DNA of 64,000 bases from Pseudomonadota bacterium (GCA_034189865.1 JAXHTV010000014.1:1-64000); one strand, 5' to 3'. Positions 24,056-36,100 are shown, counted from the stretch's first letter. Translations and numbers: made by a program. The notes: generated by a model not told the origin, from the sequence alone.

Positions 24056-26506
24056 ATGGACCAAGAATATCAGCCTCTCCAAGTCGAAACGGATGCGCAG
24101 CGCTACTGGGCGGAACATGACAGCTTTGCAGTTACGGAAGATGCCAGCCGCAGCAAGTTTTACTGCTTGTCTATGTTTCCGTACCCCAGTGGTCGGTTGC
24201 ACATGGGCCACGTCCGAAATTACACCATCGGCGATGTGATTGCCCGTTACCAACGGATGTTGGGGAAGAACGTCTTACAACCCATGGGTTGGGATGCCTT
24301 TGGTCTACCTGCCGAAAACGCAGCCATCAAGCATGGCGTGCCACCGGCCCAGTGGACCCGTGAAAATATCGACTACATGCGAGACCAGTTGCGCCGCTTG
24401 GGCTTCGGTTACGATTGGAGCCGCGAGTTGGCCACCTGTGAGCCCAGCTATTATCGGTGGGAACAGTGGCTGTTTCTCCGTTTATTGGACCGGGGGTTGG
24501 TCTATCGAAAAAACGCCACGGTGAATTGGGACCCGGTCGATCAAACGGTGTTAGCGAATGAGCAAGTGATCGACGGCCGAGGTTGGCGTTCCGGTGCCTT
24601 GGTGGAACGGCGGGAAATTCCCCAGTGGTTCTTGAAGATCACCGATTACGCCGATGAATTGCTGGATGATCTGGATGCCTTGGATGGCTGGCCCGACGCG
24701 GTCAGAACCATGCAGCGAAACTGGATCGGTCGCTCGGAAGGGGTAGAGCTCGAATTCGCCGTGGAAGGGCGCGATGACCACGTCACGGTCTACACCACCC
24801 GGGCCGACACGCTGATGGGCGTCACCTATCTTGCTTTGGCGCCGGAACATCCTTTGGCACTGGCCCAAGCAGCGCAGAGCCCCGAGGTGGCCGCGTTTGT
24901 GGAAGCATGCTCTCACAGCAGTGTCTCGGAAGCGGCGATTGAGAAGCTAGAGAAGGACGGTCGACCCCTTGGCTTGAATGCGATTCACCCCATCACCGGT
25001 GAGCCGGTTCCCATTTGGGTCGCAAATTTCGTGCTGATGGGCTACGGCACTGGCGCAGTGATGTCGGTACCGGCGCATGATCAACGCGACTGGGAATTCG
25101 CCCACCGTCACGGATTGGCCATTCGCCAAGTGATCGAACCCCGCTCGGGCGAAGTGGTGGATTTGACCGCCGGCGCTTACACGGATCGTGGCAAACTCGT
25201 GGATTCCGGAGAGTTTTCCGGGCTTTCCTCCGCCGATGCGATTCGGGCGATCGCGGCTCATCTCGAGGCGGCCGGCCGGGGACGTCAGCGGGTCAACTAT
25301 CGCCTGCGCGATTGGGGCATTTCACGGCAGCGATACTGGGGAACGCCTATCCCCGTCATTTATTGCGATCGGTGTGGCACCATGCCGGTTCCTGACGATC
25401 AGTTGCCGGTGGAGTTGCCGCGGGACGTGACGCTGACGGGCGGCACTTCGCCCTTGCATCAGATGCCTACGTTTTTCCAAGTACCTTGCCCGGGGTGCCG
25501 CGGAGCGGCGCGGCGGGAGACCGATACCTTCGATACGTTCTTCGAATCCTCCTGGTATTTCGCGCGCTACGCCTGTCCCGATAACGATCAGGCGATGCTG
25601 GATGAACGGGCCGATTTCTGGCTGCCCGTAGACCAATACGTTGGCGGCGTCGAACACGCGATTTTGCACTTGTTGTATGCCCGCTTCTTCCAAAAACTGA
25701 TGCGCGATGTGGGACTGAGCTCGGCCGATGAACCGTTCACCAACTTGTTAACTCAGGGCATGGTGCTGAAAGACGGGGCCAAAATGTCAAAGTCCAAAGG
25801 CAACACCGTGGATCCTGAGGCGCTGATTCAGCGTTTTGGAGCCGACACGGTGCGTTTGTTCACCATGTTCGCGGCGCCGCCGGAACAAAGCCTGGAATGG
25901 TCCGACAGCGCGGTGGAAGGCAGTTTCCGCTTCCTCAAGCGATTTTGGCGTTTGGTCCATGACCACGTGGACGGTGGATCCGTGGCCGCGCTGGAACCGG
26001 ATAGCCTGGATGCCACGCAGAAAGCGATGCGCCGGCAAACCCACGAGACCATCGCCAAAGTGAGTGATGATGTCGGCCGCCGGTATACATTCAACACGGC
26101 GATTGCGGCGATCATGGAGCTCAGCAATGCCCTGGGACGTTTCAACGATCCCAGTCCGCAGGGCCGGGCGGTGATGCGCGAGGCGCTGGAAGCCTGCATC
26201 CGAATGTTGTCGCCCATCGTGCCCCACATCGCCCATCAGCTGTGGTTTCAATTGGGTCATCATGGTCCGGTGATCGACGAGTCCTGGCCTGCGGTGGACG
26301 AGACCGCGCTGGTGCGGGATGAAATCGAGATCGTGGTGCAGGTCAACGGCCGCTTGCGAGCTCGCATCGAGGTCTCGGCAGATGCCGATCGGGAGGCGAT
26401 CCAGGCGGCCGCTCTGGCGGATGAAAATGTCATTCGGTTTATCGAAGATCAGCCGGTCAAAAAAGTGATTGTCGTGCCGGGTAAGCTGGTGAACGTTGTC
26501 GTTTGA
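24056..26506 (+). CDS. leuS: Leucyl-tRNA synthetase
   Basis: 816 residues from ATG 24056. Class I motifs: [17 protein letters not shown] (HIGH-like HMGH) and KMSKS at 576-580. The CP1 editing domain is present ([13 protein letters not shown]... with [21 protein letters not shown] and [15 protein letters not shown]), as is a zinc-binding insert with CDRCG and CPGC. It charges tRNA-Leu and edits mischarged amino acids. A TTG four codons upstream is less likely. No clear ribosome site is visible. It is the first gene of the run leuS-lptE-holA; the lptE start overlaps its stop. Confidence 0.97.
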   Translation: MDQEYQPLQVETDAQRYWAEHDSFAVTEDASRSKFYCLSMFPYPSGRLHMGHVRNYTIGDVIARYQRMLGKNVLQPMGWDAFGLPAENAAIKHGVPPAQWTRENIDYMRDQLRRLGFGYDWSRELATCEPSYYRWEQWLFLRLLDRGLVYRKNATVNWDPVDQTVLANEQVIDGRGWRSGALVERREIPQWFLKITDYADELLDDLDALDGWPDAVRTMQRNWIGRSEGVELEFAVEGRDDHVTVYTTRADTLMGVTYLALAPEHPLALAQAAQSPEVAAFVEACSHSSVSEAAIEKLEKDGRPLGLNAIHPITGEPVPIWVANFVLMGYGTGAVMSVPAHDQRDWEFAHRHGLAIRQVIEPRSGEVVDLTAGAYTDRGKLVDSGEFSGLSSADAIRAIAAHLEAAGRGRQRVNYRLRDWGISRQRYWGTPIPVIYCDRCGTMPVPDDQLPVELPRDVTLTGGTSPLHQMPTFFQVPCPGCRGAARRETDTFDTFFESSWYFARYACPDNDQAMLDERADFWLPVDQYVGGVEHAILHLLYARFFQKLMRDVGLSSADEPFTNLLTQGMVLKDGAKMSKSKGNTVDPEALIQRFGADTVRLFTMFAAPPEQSLEWSDSAVEGSFRFLKRFWRLVHDHVDGGSVAALEPDSLDATQKAMRRQTHETIAKVSDDVGRRYTFNTAIAAIMELSNALGRFNDPSPQGRAVMREALEACIRMLSPIVPHIAHQLWFQLGHHGPVIDESWPAVDETALVRDEIEIVVQVNGRLRARIEVSADADREAIQAAALADENVIRFIEDQPVKKVIVVPGKLVNVVV

Positions 26507-27045
26507 TGGCGATAGAGCGGGCTTTTTTTTACCATCGCGCCATCGTCCGGTGGGCAGCCATCGTCAGTGCCCTTTGGGTTGCCGGCTGCGGTTGGCAATT
26601 GCAAGGCCAAAGTGCGCTGCCCGCTTCGATCGAGAGCATTCAAGTTCGATCAATGACCGACCAGCGTTTGCTGGGCTACGAGATCGTCCGGCAACTGAAG
26701 GCAACTCAGGTTACGGTGGTAGACAGCACTGCGGATGCGGATGTCGTTTTGGAGATTTTGCAGGACCGGTGGGAGCAGGAACTGGTATCGGTTGGCTTGA
26801 ACGGCAAGGCTCAGGAGTACGGCGTGTTGATGCGTGCCGCATTTCGGGTCTCGCGGCACGGTGAAACCGTTCTGCCGGCTCAAAATTTGGTGTTGCGACG
26901 GGTTTATATCGTTGATCCGCAAAACGAGTTATCGAATGAATGGCGGGTACTCGAATTGGTCGATACGCTCCGGGTCGATATGGCCCGGACGGTGATTCGT
27001 CGCCTGCGGGCTTTGGAGCAAGCCGATGCCGATTTCGCCCGATAA
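26506..27045 (+). CDS. lptE: LPS-assembly lipoprotein LptE
   Basis: 179 residues. A short signal sequence ends in the lipobox VAGC, with C28 as the lipid-modified residue; GCGWQLQG follows, and the remainder is an alpha/beta sandwich typical of LptE (IQVRSMTDQRLLGYEIVRQL...VLRRVYIVDPQNELSNEWR). It plugs the LptD beta barrel in the outer membrane and helps deliver LPS to the surface. The ATG overlaps the leuS stop (TGATG), and the 3' end overlaps holA by 20 nt, so the three are translationally coupled. Position between leuS and holA supports the call strongly, since LptE sequences diverge. Confidence 0.92.
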   Translation: MAIERAFFYHRAIVRWAAIVSALWVAGCGWQLQGQSALPASIESIQVRSMTDQRLLGYEIVRQLKATQVTVVDSTADADVVLEILQDRWEQELVSVGLNGKAQEYGVLMRAAFRVSRHGETVLPAQNLVLRRVYIVDPQNELSNEWRVLELVDTLRVDMARTVIRRLRALEQADADFAR

Positions 27046-28066
27046 GCTGGACGGGCAACTCGCGCGGGGCTTGCCACCGGTGGTCGTTCTGGGCGGTGAC
27101 GAGCCACTGTTGATTGAAGAGGCGGCCGACAGCGTTCGCCGCACGGCGCGAGAGAGGGGATATACCGAACGACAGGTCTTATTCGCGGAACCCGGTTTTG
27201 ATTGGTCGATTCTGGGCGCCCAGGCGGCCACCATGTCGTTGTTCGGAGAACAACGGTTGCTGGAATTGCGCTTGCCCACCGGCAAGCCCGGAGATGCCGG
27301 CGCCAAAGCATTACTGGCCTATGCGGATCATCTGCCGGATGACACTGTTTTGCTGGTGATCTGCGGCGCTCTGGATGCCGCCGCCCGTCGGAGCAAATGG
27401 TATAAAGCGCTGGAAGCGGCGGGCGTTGCCGTTCAGGCCTGGCCGTTGGACGAGCGCCGGTTTCCTGGCTGGATTAACGCCCGGCTGGCGCGAGCAGGGT
27501 TGCGGCCGACCCCGGAAGCTTTGGGTTTGTTGGTGGAGCGAACGGAAGGCAATCTTCTGGCCGCGCGGCAGGAAGTCACCAAGCTGGCTTTGCTCTGCTC
27601 GGGTCCGGAGGTGGATGCCCAAACCGTATTGGCTGCTGTGGGCGACAGCGCGAGATATTCATTGTTCGAACTGGTGGATGCCGCGTTGTCTGGGCAGGTC
27701 CGACCGGCCATGCGGATGTTGGCGGCGTTGCGGGAGGAGGGCGTCGAGCCGCCGTTGATCCTCTGGGGGCTCACGCGGGAGTTACGGGTGATGGTCCGTG
27801 CCTCAGCGCGGGCGGATGGTGGAGTCCTGTCCGATCAGGCGTGGGGACAGCTTGGGGTGCAGCCGCGGCGAAAGGCATTGCTGGCGAAGGCCCTGCGGCG
27901 TCATCGGACGCTCGATTGGGAGTGTTTGTTGGCCTTGGCCGCCCGGGCGGACCGCGTCGCCAAAGGCGTAACACCCGGATCGGTTTGGATCGAGGTGGTA
28001 AACTTGGTTTCGGCTTTGGCCGGGGCGCAAACGCCCGCTCGAGCCGTGGCGATTGGGCGGATCTAA
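27026..28066 (+). CDS. holA: DNA polymerase III delta subunit
   Basis: 346 residues. The product begins with PPVVVLGGDEPLLIEEAADSVR, the degenerate AAA+ P-loop of the clamp-loader wrench subunit, and contains LFGEQRLLELRLPTGKPG and, in the third domain, RYSLFELVDAALSGQ and LILWGLTRELRVM. It opens the beta sliding clamp during clamp loading. GGAG lies in front of the ATG within lptE. Size and motifs agree with HolA of other gammaproteobacteria. Confidence 0.94.
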   Translation: MPISPDKLDGQLARGLPPVVVLGGDEPLLIEEAADSVRRTARERGYTERQVLFAEPGFDWSILGAQAATMSLFGEQRLLELRLPTGKPGDAGAKALLAYADHLPDDTVLLVICGALDAAARRSKWYKALEAAGVAVQAWPLDERRFPGWINARLARAGLRPTPEALGLLVERTEGNLLAARQEVTKLALLCSGPEVDAQTVLAAVGDSARYSLFELVDAALSGQVRPAMRMLAALREEGVEPPLILWGLTRELRVMVRASARADGGVLSDQAWGQLGVQPRRKALLAKALRRHRTLDWECLLALAARADRVAKGVTPGSVWIEVVNLVSALAGAQTPARAVAIGRI

Positions 28067-28143
28067 CCGCCTGCTCGCCATAAAGGCAAGACCGTTCGTA
28101 GAACCATGACGGTCAAACAATACTGACAACACGCGTGAACTTG

Positions 28144-29412
28144 ATGAACGATATTTCCAATGTTGCCGAGTATATGGCCAAGCTGGGACAGCAGGCCCGC
28201 CGTGCCGCCCGCGTGATCGCGGCGGCCGACACCTCGGCTAAGAATAAGGCACTATTGGCGATCGCTGAGGCGATTGAGAATGATCAGGAATCCATCCTGG
28301 CGGCCAATGGGCGAGATTTGGATACGGCCAGCGAGTCGGGGCTCAGCTCTGCACTACTCGATCGTCTGGAATTGACACCCAAGAGCGTGGCGGCGATGGC
28401 GCTGGGTGTGCGGCAAATCGCGGACCTGCCCGATCCGGTCGGTGCGGTGACCGACATGCGATTTCGTCCGTCGGGCATTCAGGTGGGGCGGATGCGGGTC
28501 CCCCTCGGGGTTATCGGGATCATCTACGAGTCGCGCCCCAACGTGACGGCCGATGCCGCCGCGCTCTGCCTGAAATCCGGGAATGCCACCATTCTTCGAG
28601 GCGGATCGGAAGCCTGTCTCTCCAATCAAGCCATCGCGGCCTGCATCCAACGGGGCTTGGCGGCGGCCGACTTGCCTGTCCAGGCGGTGCAGGTGCTTGA
28701 GACCACCGATCGAGCCGCGGTCAGCCATCTAATAGCCATGCCGGAGTCGGTGGATGTCATTATTCCGAGGGGCGGACGCGGGTTGATCGAGCGCATCAGC
28801 CGTGAAGCCCGAGTGCCGGTCATCAAGCATCTCGATGGTGTGTGCCACGTCTACATCGACGCCGACGCGGACCCGGAGAAAGCGGTGGCGGTGGCATTCA
28901 ATGCCAAGACTCAGCGGTATGGTACTTGCAACACCTGTGAAACCCTGCTGGTCGCCGCCAAAATCGCGGAAGACGTCTTGCCCCGTTTGGGACAGATGTA
29001 TCTCGATCGGGGCGTGGAGCTTCGGGGTTGTGATGTCACCCGGCGTCTGATTCCCGAATGCCGTCCGGCCACGGAGGAGGATTGGTTCACCGAATACCTC
29101 GGACCGATTTTGGCGATACGGGTGGTGGACGGCCTTGATATGGCCATCGATCACATCGGGCGTTACGGTTCCGGACATACCGATGCGATCGTCACGCAAG
29201 ATCTGAGCTGTGCTCAACGGTTTCTTCGCGAAGTCGATTCCAGCTCTGTGATGGTGAATGCGTCAACCCGGTTCGCGGACGGCTTCGAGTACGGACTGGG
29301 TGCGGAAATCGGCATCAGCACAGATAAATTTCATGCGCGTGGCCCCGTGGGTTTGGAAGGGCTGACCTCGCAGAAATGGATTGTGCTGGGCGACGGCCAT
29401 GTGCGCCAGTAG
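28144..29412 (+). CDS. proA: Gamma-glutamyl phosphate reductase
   Basis: 422 residues from ATG 28144 (a GTG three codons upstream is possible). An aldehyde-dehydrogenase fold with [35 protein letters not shown], and the catalytic Cys in [12 protein letters not shown]. It reduces gamma-glutamyl phosphate with NADPH in the second step of proline synthesis. The partner kinase proB is not in the window. The gene lies 77 nt after holA and ends flush with the nadD start, an arrangement also found in pseudomonads. Confidence 0.96.
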   Translation: MNDISNVAEYMAKLGQQARRAARVIAAADTSAKNKALLAIAEAIENDQESILAANGRDLDTASESGLSSALLDRLELTPKSVAAMALGVRQIADLPDPVGAVTDMRFRPSGIQVGRMRVPLGVIGIIYESRPNVTADAAALCLKSGNATILRGGSEACLSNQAIAACIQRGLAAADLPVQAVQVLETTDRAAVSHLIAMPESVDVIIPRGGRGLIERISREARVPVIKHLDGVCHVYIDADADPEKAVAVAFNAKTQRYGTCNTCETLLVAAKIAEDVLPRLGQMYLDRGVELRGCDVTRRLIPECRPATEEDWFTEYLGPILAIRVVDGLDMAIDHIGRYGSGHTDAIVTQDLSCAQRFLREVDSSSVMVNASTRFADGFEYGLGAEIGISTDKFHARGPVGLEGLTSQKWIVLGDGHVRQ

Positions 29413-30057
29413 ATGCGGCCGATCGGCGTTTTAGGCGGAACCTTCGATCCGATTCACGTCGGACATCTGCGTTCAGCCCTCGAGCTTTTGGAGACGCTCG
29501 ATCTCGCCGAGCTGAGATTTGTGCCGGCCAAACAGCCACCGCACCGCCCGTTGCCCCGCTTGGATGGGGCAAGCCGCGCGCGTCTAATCTCGAGCGCGAT
29601 TCGCAATCAGCCGGGATTCGTGCTCGATACCCGTGAGCTGTCGCGGCCGGGGCCATCCTACACGGTGGATACTTTGGCGGCGATGCGGGCGGAGGCCGGG
29701 GATCAGCCGCTTTGCCTGATTTTGGGAACCGATGCCTTTCTCGGCTTGCCTAAATGGCATCGCTGGGAAAAACTACTGGAATTAGCCCATATCATTGTTA
29801 TGGGGCGGCCAGGCACGTCTTTGACTCTACCGGGTGAATTGGGCGCCGTTATGGCGGATCAACTGACAAGGGATGGACGAGAGTTGTGCGAGCGGCCGGC
29901 CGGCTGTGTTTACTGTTGGGATGGGACGCCGTTGGCGATATCCGCCACGCAGATTCGGTCTCTCATCGCGTCGGGTCGAAGCGCCCGATATTTGGTTCCA
30001 GACGAGGTTTGGAACATCATCTTGACGGAGGAAATGTATAAATCTGATGCAATTTGA
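29413..30057 (+). CDS. nadD: Nicotinate-nucleotide adenylyltransferase
   Basis: 214 residues. The nucleotidyltransferase signature GGTFDPIHVGHLR is at the N-terminus, with KQPPHRP, LILGTDAFLGLPKWHRWEKLL and the C-terminal ISATQIRSLIASGRSARYLVPDEV. It joins nicotinate mononucleotide and ATP to deamido-NAD in NAD synthesis. The ATG follows the proA stop directly and the end overlaps rsfS by 11 nt. Confidence 0.96.
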   Translation: MRPIGVLGGTFDPIHVGHLRSALELLETLDLAELRFVPAKQPPHRPLPRLDGASRARLISSAIRNQPGFVLDTRELSRPGPSYTVDTLAAMRAEAGDQPLCLILGTDAFLGLPKWHRWEKLLELAHIIVMGRPGTSLTLPGELGAVMADQLTRDGRELCERPAGCVYCWDGTPLAISATQIRSLIASGRSARYLVPDEVWNIILTEEMYKSDAI

Positions 30058-30400
30058 AGACCTCAGACGATTGGTGGTCGACGCGCTTGAGGACATCAAG
30101 GGAGTCGACATCAAGGTCATTGATGTCCGCGGACAAACCAGCATCATGGACGGTATGGTGATCGTTAGCGGAACTTCTCATCGACACGTAAAATCCCTTG
30201 CGCAGAACGTGATTCGACGTGCCAAAGAGCACAATATTCAACCTTTCGGTGTAGAAGGCGCTGATGTGGGTGATTGGGTGCTGGTGGATTTAGGCGACAT
30301 CGTCGTGCACATCATGCGACCGGAAGTTCGCAGTTTTTACAATCTGGAGAAATTGTGGGATTTGTCCTCCACCGATAAGGCTTCCGGCATCGAATCGTGA
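30047..30400 (+). CDS. rsfS: Ribosome silencing factor RsfS
   Basis: 117 residues with the family motifs DALEDIKGVDIKVIDVRGQTS, VIVSGTSHRHVKSLAQNV and VLVDLGDIVVHIMRPEVRSFYNLEKLW. It binds ribosomal protein uL14 and blocks subunit joining when nutrients are low. GGAGG 13 nt before the ATG lies inside nadD. It is followed by rlmH in the usual order. Confidence 0.96.
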   Translation: MQFEDLRRLVVDALEDIKGVDIKVIDVRGQTSIMDGMVIVSGTSHRHVKSLAQNVIRRAKEHNIQPFGVEGADVGDWVLVDLGDIVVHIMRPEVRSFYNLEKLWDLSSTDKASGIES

Positions 30401-30430
30401 CGTTTCACCCATTGTGCCACCGCCTTTGAG

Positions 30431-30901
30431 ATGAAAATTCATATTCTGGCCGTCAGCTCACGCCAACCGTCGTGGGTCGAAGAAGGCTTCTTGGAGTTCC
30501 AGCGGCGGATGCCGCCGGCATGCCGCGTGGAACTTATCCAGATTCCGTTGGCGCGCCGCGGTCGCAACCCCGATTCCGGGCGGGCCAAGGCCGACGAGGG
30601 GCAACGCCTGTTGGCGCGGGTTCCCGAGGGCAGTCGGATCATCGCGTTGGATGAGCGTGGAGACGGGTGGACGACGGTCAAACTTTCCCGCCGATTGGCC
30701 GATTGGTTCAATGACGGTCGGGATGTCGCTTTGTTGATTGGGGGTCCGGATGGCTTGGCTGACATATGCCGTCAGCGAGCGGAAGCAGCCTGGTCATTGT
30801 CTTCGTCGACACTGCCTCATGGTTTGGTTCGGATCATCGTTGCGGAACAACTGTATCGGGCATGGACCGTGCTTGAAGGCCACCCTTACCATCGAGCATA
30901 G
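30431..30901 (+). CDS. rlmH: 23S rRNA pseudouridine-1915 N3-methyltransferase
   Basis: 156 residues, the standard length. A SPOUT-class knot with IALDERGDGWTTVKLSRRL, ALLIGGPDGL and the C-terminal LPHGLVRIIVAEQLYRAW...HPYHRA. It methylates pseudouridine 1915 in the 70S ribosome. In E. coli mrdA follows; here maf follows instead, 69 nt on. Confidence 0.96.
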   Translation: MKIHILAVSSRQPSWVEEGFLEFQRRMPPACRVELIQIPLARRGRNPDSGRAKADEGQRLLARVPEGSRIIALDERGDGWTTVKLSRRLADWFNDGRDVALLIGGPDGLADICRQRAEAAWSLSSSTLPHGLVRIIVAEQLYRAWTVLEGHPYHRA

Positions 30902-30970
30902 CCCCAAGTCGTGGCCTGCCGTCAAAAGGGAATGCGTCAAAGGAATGGGGCGCTTGATCCGGAAGGCTGA

Positions 30971-31588
30971 ATGAAAAACCAAAATCAACTCTACCTCGCC
31001 TCCAGTTCACCACGACGCCAAGCGCTGTTGACGCAAATCGGTGTTGCCTTTGAGCGCGTGTTGGCACCGGTTGATGAAACGCCCCATATAGACGAGCCGC
31101 CGGAGATGTATGTTCGTCGCCTGGCCCAAGCGAAAGCACTGGCAGGCGCCGCCGCGGTTAATGATCCTGGGTCTGTGGTTTTAGGCGCGGACACCGCGGT
31201 AGTCATCGATGGCGACATTCTCGGAAAGCCGAAGGACCGGCATGATGCGTTGACGATGCTGGCCCGTTTGTCAGACCGCTGGCATCAGGTTTTCAGCGCG
31301 GCGGCACTCACCGATGGTCACCGAACCGAATGCCGAGTGAATGTCAGCCGCGTGCTTTTTCGAACCCTGTCGGCTGAGGAGGCCGCGGCTTATTGGTGTA
31401 CCGGGGAGCCTGCAGACAAGGCCGGAGCTTACGCGATCCAGGGATTGGGCGCGGTATTTGTCGCTCGGTTGGAAGGTAGTTTTTCCGGGGTGACCGGTTT
31501 GCCTTTAATGGAGACCTGCGAGCTCTTGTCTGACTTCGGGCTGGCGAGCTCGTCGCTGGTCGTCGGTGAAATACGCAATCGAACGTGA
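30971..31588 (+). CDS. maf: Maf-family nucleoside triphosphate pyrophosphatase
   Basis: 205 residues. Family motifs: [22 protein letters not shown] at the N-terminus, [18 protein letters not shown] in the middle and [28 protein letters not shown] near the end. It hydrolyses dTTP, UTP or modified nucleotides to monophosphates and is placed next to rng as in other gammaproteobacteria (yhdE). The ATG has only a moderate ribosome site. Confidence 0.94.
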   Translation: MKNQNQLYLASSSPRRQALLTQIGVAFERVLAPVDETPHIDEPPEMYVRRLAQAKALAGAAAVNDPGSVVLGADTAVVIDGDILGKPKDRHDALTMLARLSDRWHQVFSAAALTDGHRTECRVNVSRVLFRTLSAEEAAAYWCTGEPADKAGAYAIQGLGAVFVARLEGSFSGVTGLPLMETCELLSDFGLASSSLVVGEIRNRT

Positions 31589-31633
31589 TCGGTCAAGTCA
31601 GAACAACCGCGTTGCCAGGAGACGGGCGAACCC

Positions 31634-33139
31634 ATGAGCACTGAGATTTTAATCAACGTGACACCGGAGGAGAGTCGCGTCGCGCTGGTTGAGAACGGCT
31701 TGTTACAAGAGGTGTTTATTGAGCGCAGCGACCACCACGGGATCGTCGGCAGCCTCTATAAGGGCAAAGTTCTAAGGGTATTGCCGGGCATGCAGGCGGC
31801 ATTCGTCGATATCGGCATGGAACGCAGCGCGTTTCTGCACGTGTCGGACATGCAGGAAGCCGACCGCTGGCCGACAAGCGAGGAGTTGGATATCGCATCG
31901 GATTTCCCTCATCCCGCCGCCGAGCGCTGCGAAAAGATCGAAGATTTAATTCGCGAAGGCCAAGATATCCTGGTCCAAGTCAGTAAAGATGCCATCGGTA
32001 ACAAAGGCGCCCGGCTGACCACCCGCATCAGCATTCCCTCCCGCTATTTGGTGTTTATACCGGAGTCCGACCACGTGGGCGTGTCGGCCCGAATCGATGG
32101 CGAGCAGGAACGTCAGCGCTTGAAAGAGTTGGTGATGAGACACCGCACGGAAGAGCTCTTAGGTGGTTATATCGTCCGCACCGCGGGCGAGGGCGCGGAC
32201 GAGCATGCCATTTTTCGCGATATGGTCCTCCTCAACCGGATTTGGCAAGCCGTCCAACAGAGCTATCGTGAAACGCCGAGCGGTGCCCGTATCCACGACG
32301 ATTTACCGCTGGTCCTGCGGACACTGCGTGATCTGCTGAGTGCCGAGGTGGAACGAATTTATATCGATTCGGTCGACACCTATCGACAGGTGGGCACTTT
32401 CGTCGATGCGTTTTTGTCCGAATACACCTCCACGATTGAGCTCTATACCGGCGAGCGGCCGATATTCGACCTGTTCGGCGTCGAAGATGAAATTCAACGG
32501 GCCCTGGATCGAAAAGTTCCGCTCAAGTCGGGGGGGTATCTGGTCATCGATCAGACCGAATCCATGACCACCGTGGACGTCAACACCGGCGGCTACGTGG
32601 GCTATCGGAATTTGGAGGAGACCATATTTAAAACCAACCTGGAAGCGGCCCAGGCCATTGCGAGGCAGCTCCGGGTTAGAAATATTGGCGGAATCATTAT
32701 CGTCGATTTTATCGACATGAAAGATCCGGATCATCGGCGAAAAGTTTTGAGGGTGTTTGAGGGCGCCGTGGAAAAAGATCCGGCCAAAACCAAGATTTAC
32801 GACATGTCGCCCTTGGGTTTAGTGGAAATGACCCGCAAGCGCACACGTGAGAGCCTGGGGCAAATCCTGTGCGGCCCCTGCAGCGAGTGTGGCGGGCGAG
32901 GGTACACCAAATCGGTCGAGACCGTCTGCTTTGAGATTCTCCGCGAGATTTTACGGGTGGCGCACCAGCTTGAACCCCAGGAGCTATTGGTCATGGCGTC
33001 AAGCGATGTTGTTTGCCGGTTGCTGGAAGATCACCCTGCCAGACTGGCGGAACTGGAACATAGCATCGGATGTCCGATTCGGGTGCAAAGCCAGACGCCC
33101 TATCACAACGAGCAGTTCGATGTCGTGTTGATGTCATGA
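31634..33139 (+). CDS. rng: Ribonuclease G
   Basis: 501 residues. The N-terminal S1 domain contains GSLYKGKVLRVLPGMQAAFVDIG. The catalytic Mg-binding aspartates are D315 (TTVDVNTGGYVG) and D358 (IIIVDFIDMKD); CGPCSECGGRG is the zinc link. It lacks the long C-terminal scaffold of RNase E, which separates it from Rne. It cuts single-stranded RNA and matures 16S rRNA 5' ends. The ribosome site AGGAG lies about 13 nt before the ATG. Confidence 0.96.
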   Translation: MSTEILINVTPEESRVALVENGLLQEVFIERSDHHGIVGSLYKGKVLRVLPGMQAAFVDIGMERSAFLHVSDMQEADRWPTSEELDIASDFPHPAAERCEKIEDLIREGQDILVQVSKDAIGNKGARLTTRISIPSRYLVFIPESDHVGVSARIDGEQERQRLKELVMRHRTEELLGGYIVRTAGEGADEHAIFRDMVLLNRIWQAVQQSYRETPSGARIHDDLPLVLRTLRDLLSAEVERIYIDSVDTYRQVGTFVDAFLSEYTSTIELYTGERPIFDLFGVEDEIQRALDRKVPLKSGGYLVIDQTESMTTVDVNTGGYVGYRNLEETIFKTNLEAAQAIARQLRVRNIGGIIIVDFIDMKDPDHRRKVLRVFEGAVEKDPAKTKIYDMSPLGLVEMTRKRTRESLGQILCGPCSECGGRGYTKSVETVCFEILREILRVAHQLEPQELLVMASSDVVCRLLEDHPARLAELEHSIGCPIRVQSQTPYHNEQFDVVLMS

Positions 33140-33179
33140 TCCGAAACCTCCCGTCTTCTCATCAGGGCCTGGAAACGTC

Positions 33180-36100
33180 ATGCGCTTGTTGCGGCTGAAG
33201 CATCTGGTGCCCTTGGTGTGTAGCGGCGGGTTGTTGCTGTTCGCTCTCGCCGTGGCGGGTTTTCACTATCTTTCGACCCAGGCGCCCCATTACCGAACGC
33301 ACGTGGAAGCCTGGTTGGGTGAGAACATCGGTGTCCCGGTGACCATCGGAGGCATGAGTTTGAGCTGGCACCGCCTGGGTCCCGAGGTGGCGCTTTGGGA
33401 CGTCACCTTGCAGCAGCCGACCGAGGGGGAGGAGTTGATCGTCGGGCGGGTCGCCGTGGGCTTCAGCCTGTTTGATCTGATCGTGGACCGCACGGTACTG
33501 CCGCAAAGTTTGGCCGTTGTCGGTGCGGACATCGAATTGGAACGGACTGCTGAAGGTCAGTGGCTGTTCGAAGGTATACCGCTCAACCCCGCAGGTACTG
33601 CCCAAATGCCGGATGGGATCGCCGTTTGGTCGTCGGTGACTTCCATTCTCCGAACCATGGGTTCCATTTCGTTCCGAAACAGCACCGTGCATCTGCGGCT
33701 GAACGACTATCCCGGCTCGGAACAACATTTCAGTGGCTTGGACATGGCACTGAGAACAACGGGGCAGCGCCACTCGCTGACCATCAGCAGCGGATTGGCC
33801 GGCATGCTGGGGCAGGACCTGTCATTGCAGGTCAAGGCCGTTGGTGATCTGGAGACGCCCACTGAGTGGTCGGGGTCTTTTTCCGCCGCGTTCGCTCAGG
33901 CCCGCCCGGGTCAATATCTCAGGCGTCTGGTCGGAGAGGCTTTTGATCTTAGCCAGAGCCGGTTTGATCTGGACATTGAAGGGGCCTGGAACGGCCCTCG
34001 GCTTGACCGGCTCGCCGTGCGCCTTGATGCGGCCGAAGTGGCCTTGCCGGCCGTGGGGTCGCTTCCTGCGGCGGAGATCGATCACTTCAAGGGTGGGTTT
34101 GTGTGGAGCCCCACACGTGACGGCTGGGCGTTGAGCGGCCGGAACATCGACGTGGCGTTGAACGGGGATGGTTGGACCAACGATCACCTGCGCGTGGAAT
34201 GGTCCCAGGGATCCGGACCGCCCCGACTAACCGTCGATGCGCAATTTTTCCGCTTGCAAGACCTGTTGCGGCTGGCGGACTGTGTCCCCAGCGGTACGAA
34301 GTACCGTGTCACTTTGCCCACCGATGCCATACGGGCGTTTGCCCCTGTCGGTGATTTTTCCGACCTTAAGCTGGTTTATCAGCCCGTTGGAGATACCCCG
34401 TGGCAGGGGGTTCGCGTGAGTGCACGTTTTGCCAACGCAGGCTGGAATGCGTCCGGTCGAATTCCGGGCGCTGACAACCTCAGCGGCATGGTGGAATTTG
34501 ATGCGGGGCGTGGGCGCGCCCGTCTCCTCGGCGAGAATGTGGATTTCTATTACCCCCACCTGTTTACCGAACCTTGGCCGAGTCTGATCGTCGATGCCGC
34601 TCTTGCGTTTCGCCCCCTGGAGCGCGGTTGGCATATCGAGGCCGAGATTCCGCGGCTTGCCAACAGCGATTTGGATACGGCGGGACGGTTTACCGCCGAG
34701 TTGGTCAGCGGCCGCCGTCCAGTGTTGGATATCGAAGCGCAATTTCAAAATGGCAACGGTGCCAGTGTCTCGCGTTATCTGCCCCAACGTGGACTGCCAC
34801 CGCGGACCAGGAAATGGTTACAGCAGGCCATTTTGGACGGGCAAATCGTGAGCGGCGAGATGGTGTTGCGGGGCGACATGTCCCGGTTTCCGTTCCGGAA
34901 CGGCGAGGGTGAATTCCGGGTGGAAGCCGGTATTGAAAACGGCGCCTTGGAGGTCCATCCAGACTGGCCATTGTTCAACCAAATCGATGGCATTCTCCGC
35001 TTTCAGGGCCCCGGCTTGAACATCGACGTGCACCGGGCCGATGTCAATAATCTGTCCATCAACCAAGCGCGGGTCGAAATCGAAAATTTAAAAAATGCCG
35101 TGTTGGTGGCGGAGGGCCAAGCGTCAGGTGACAACAGCGAGGCTTTGCGTTTTCTGCGCGCCTCGCCGATCGGTCGATCCGTCAAAGAACTCCTGACAGG
35201 ACTGGACGGTAAAGGCTCGACCGAGGTGACCTTGCGATTGGACATGCCTTTGAAAAAGGTCAGCGATGTGGCGGTGAAAGGTCGTGTCGATTGGCGAGGC
35301 GCTCGTTTCGACAAACCTGCGTGGAATTTGAGCCTGGCGGATGTGACGGGGCGTTTATTGTTCACTGAGCAGCGATTCGACGCCGACCGAATCACCGCGA
35401 GCCTGGATGGGGTTCCGGTGGAGATCGATGTGCAACCCATTGATCGCAATCTTCGAACCGAGGGCGTTTGGCCGACCCGCGTTTCGGCACGCGGACGGGT
35501 GGCTGCCGAAACCCTTCGTCGTCACGTTCCGGGGCTGAATCCACAGCTCGTCTTGGGTGAAACGGATTGGCAGGGACAGCTGGACATTTGGCCGGCCGGT
35601 GGTGTTCAGTGGCTCGCGACCTCGGATTTGGTCGGTTTTGATGTGGCCTGGCCCCGCTACCTGGCCAAACCAGCGGATGATGTCCGGGCTTTTCGCATCG
35701 AAGGTCGCCATCTAGGCGAGACGCAAACGGTCGCGTTTGACTATGGCACCCAAGTGGCCGGGGACTTGCGGCTGGTGCGCAACACGGGTAAATGGCGCTT
35801 GGCCGGCGGTGATGTTGCGTTGGGAGAACCCGCGGTGACTGACGGAACCGCCGAGGGTGTTTCCATACGCGGTCGTATTCCGCAGTTCTCCGTTACGGAA
35901 TGGATGAACGTGTTCGAGTCAGATATCGAACCGAGTTCGATCCGTTGGCCGTCGTGGCTGGCGTGGATGGATGTCCGCATCGATCGGTTGGACGGTATCG
36001 GGCCGCCGCAAGAAGGCGTCAGGCTTAAACTTGGCCAGCAGGACCGGGCTGCGGTACTTGAAATTGTTTCACCGCTCATGAATGGTCGGGTGGTTCTGCC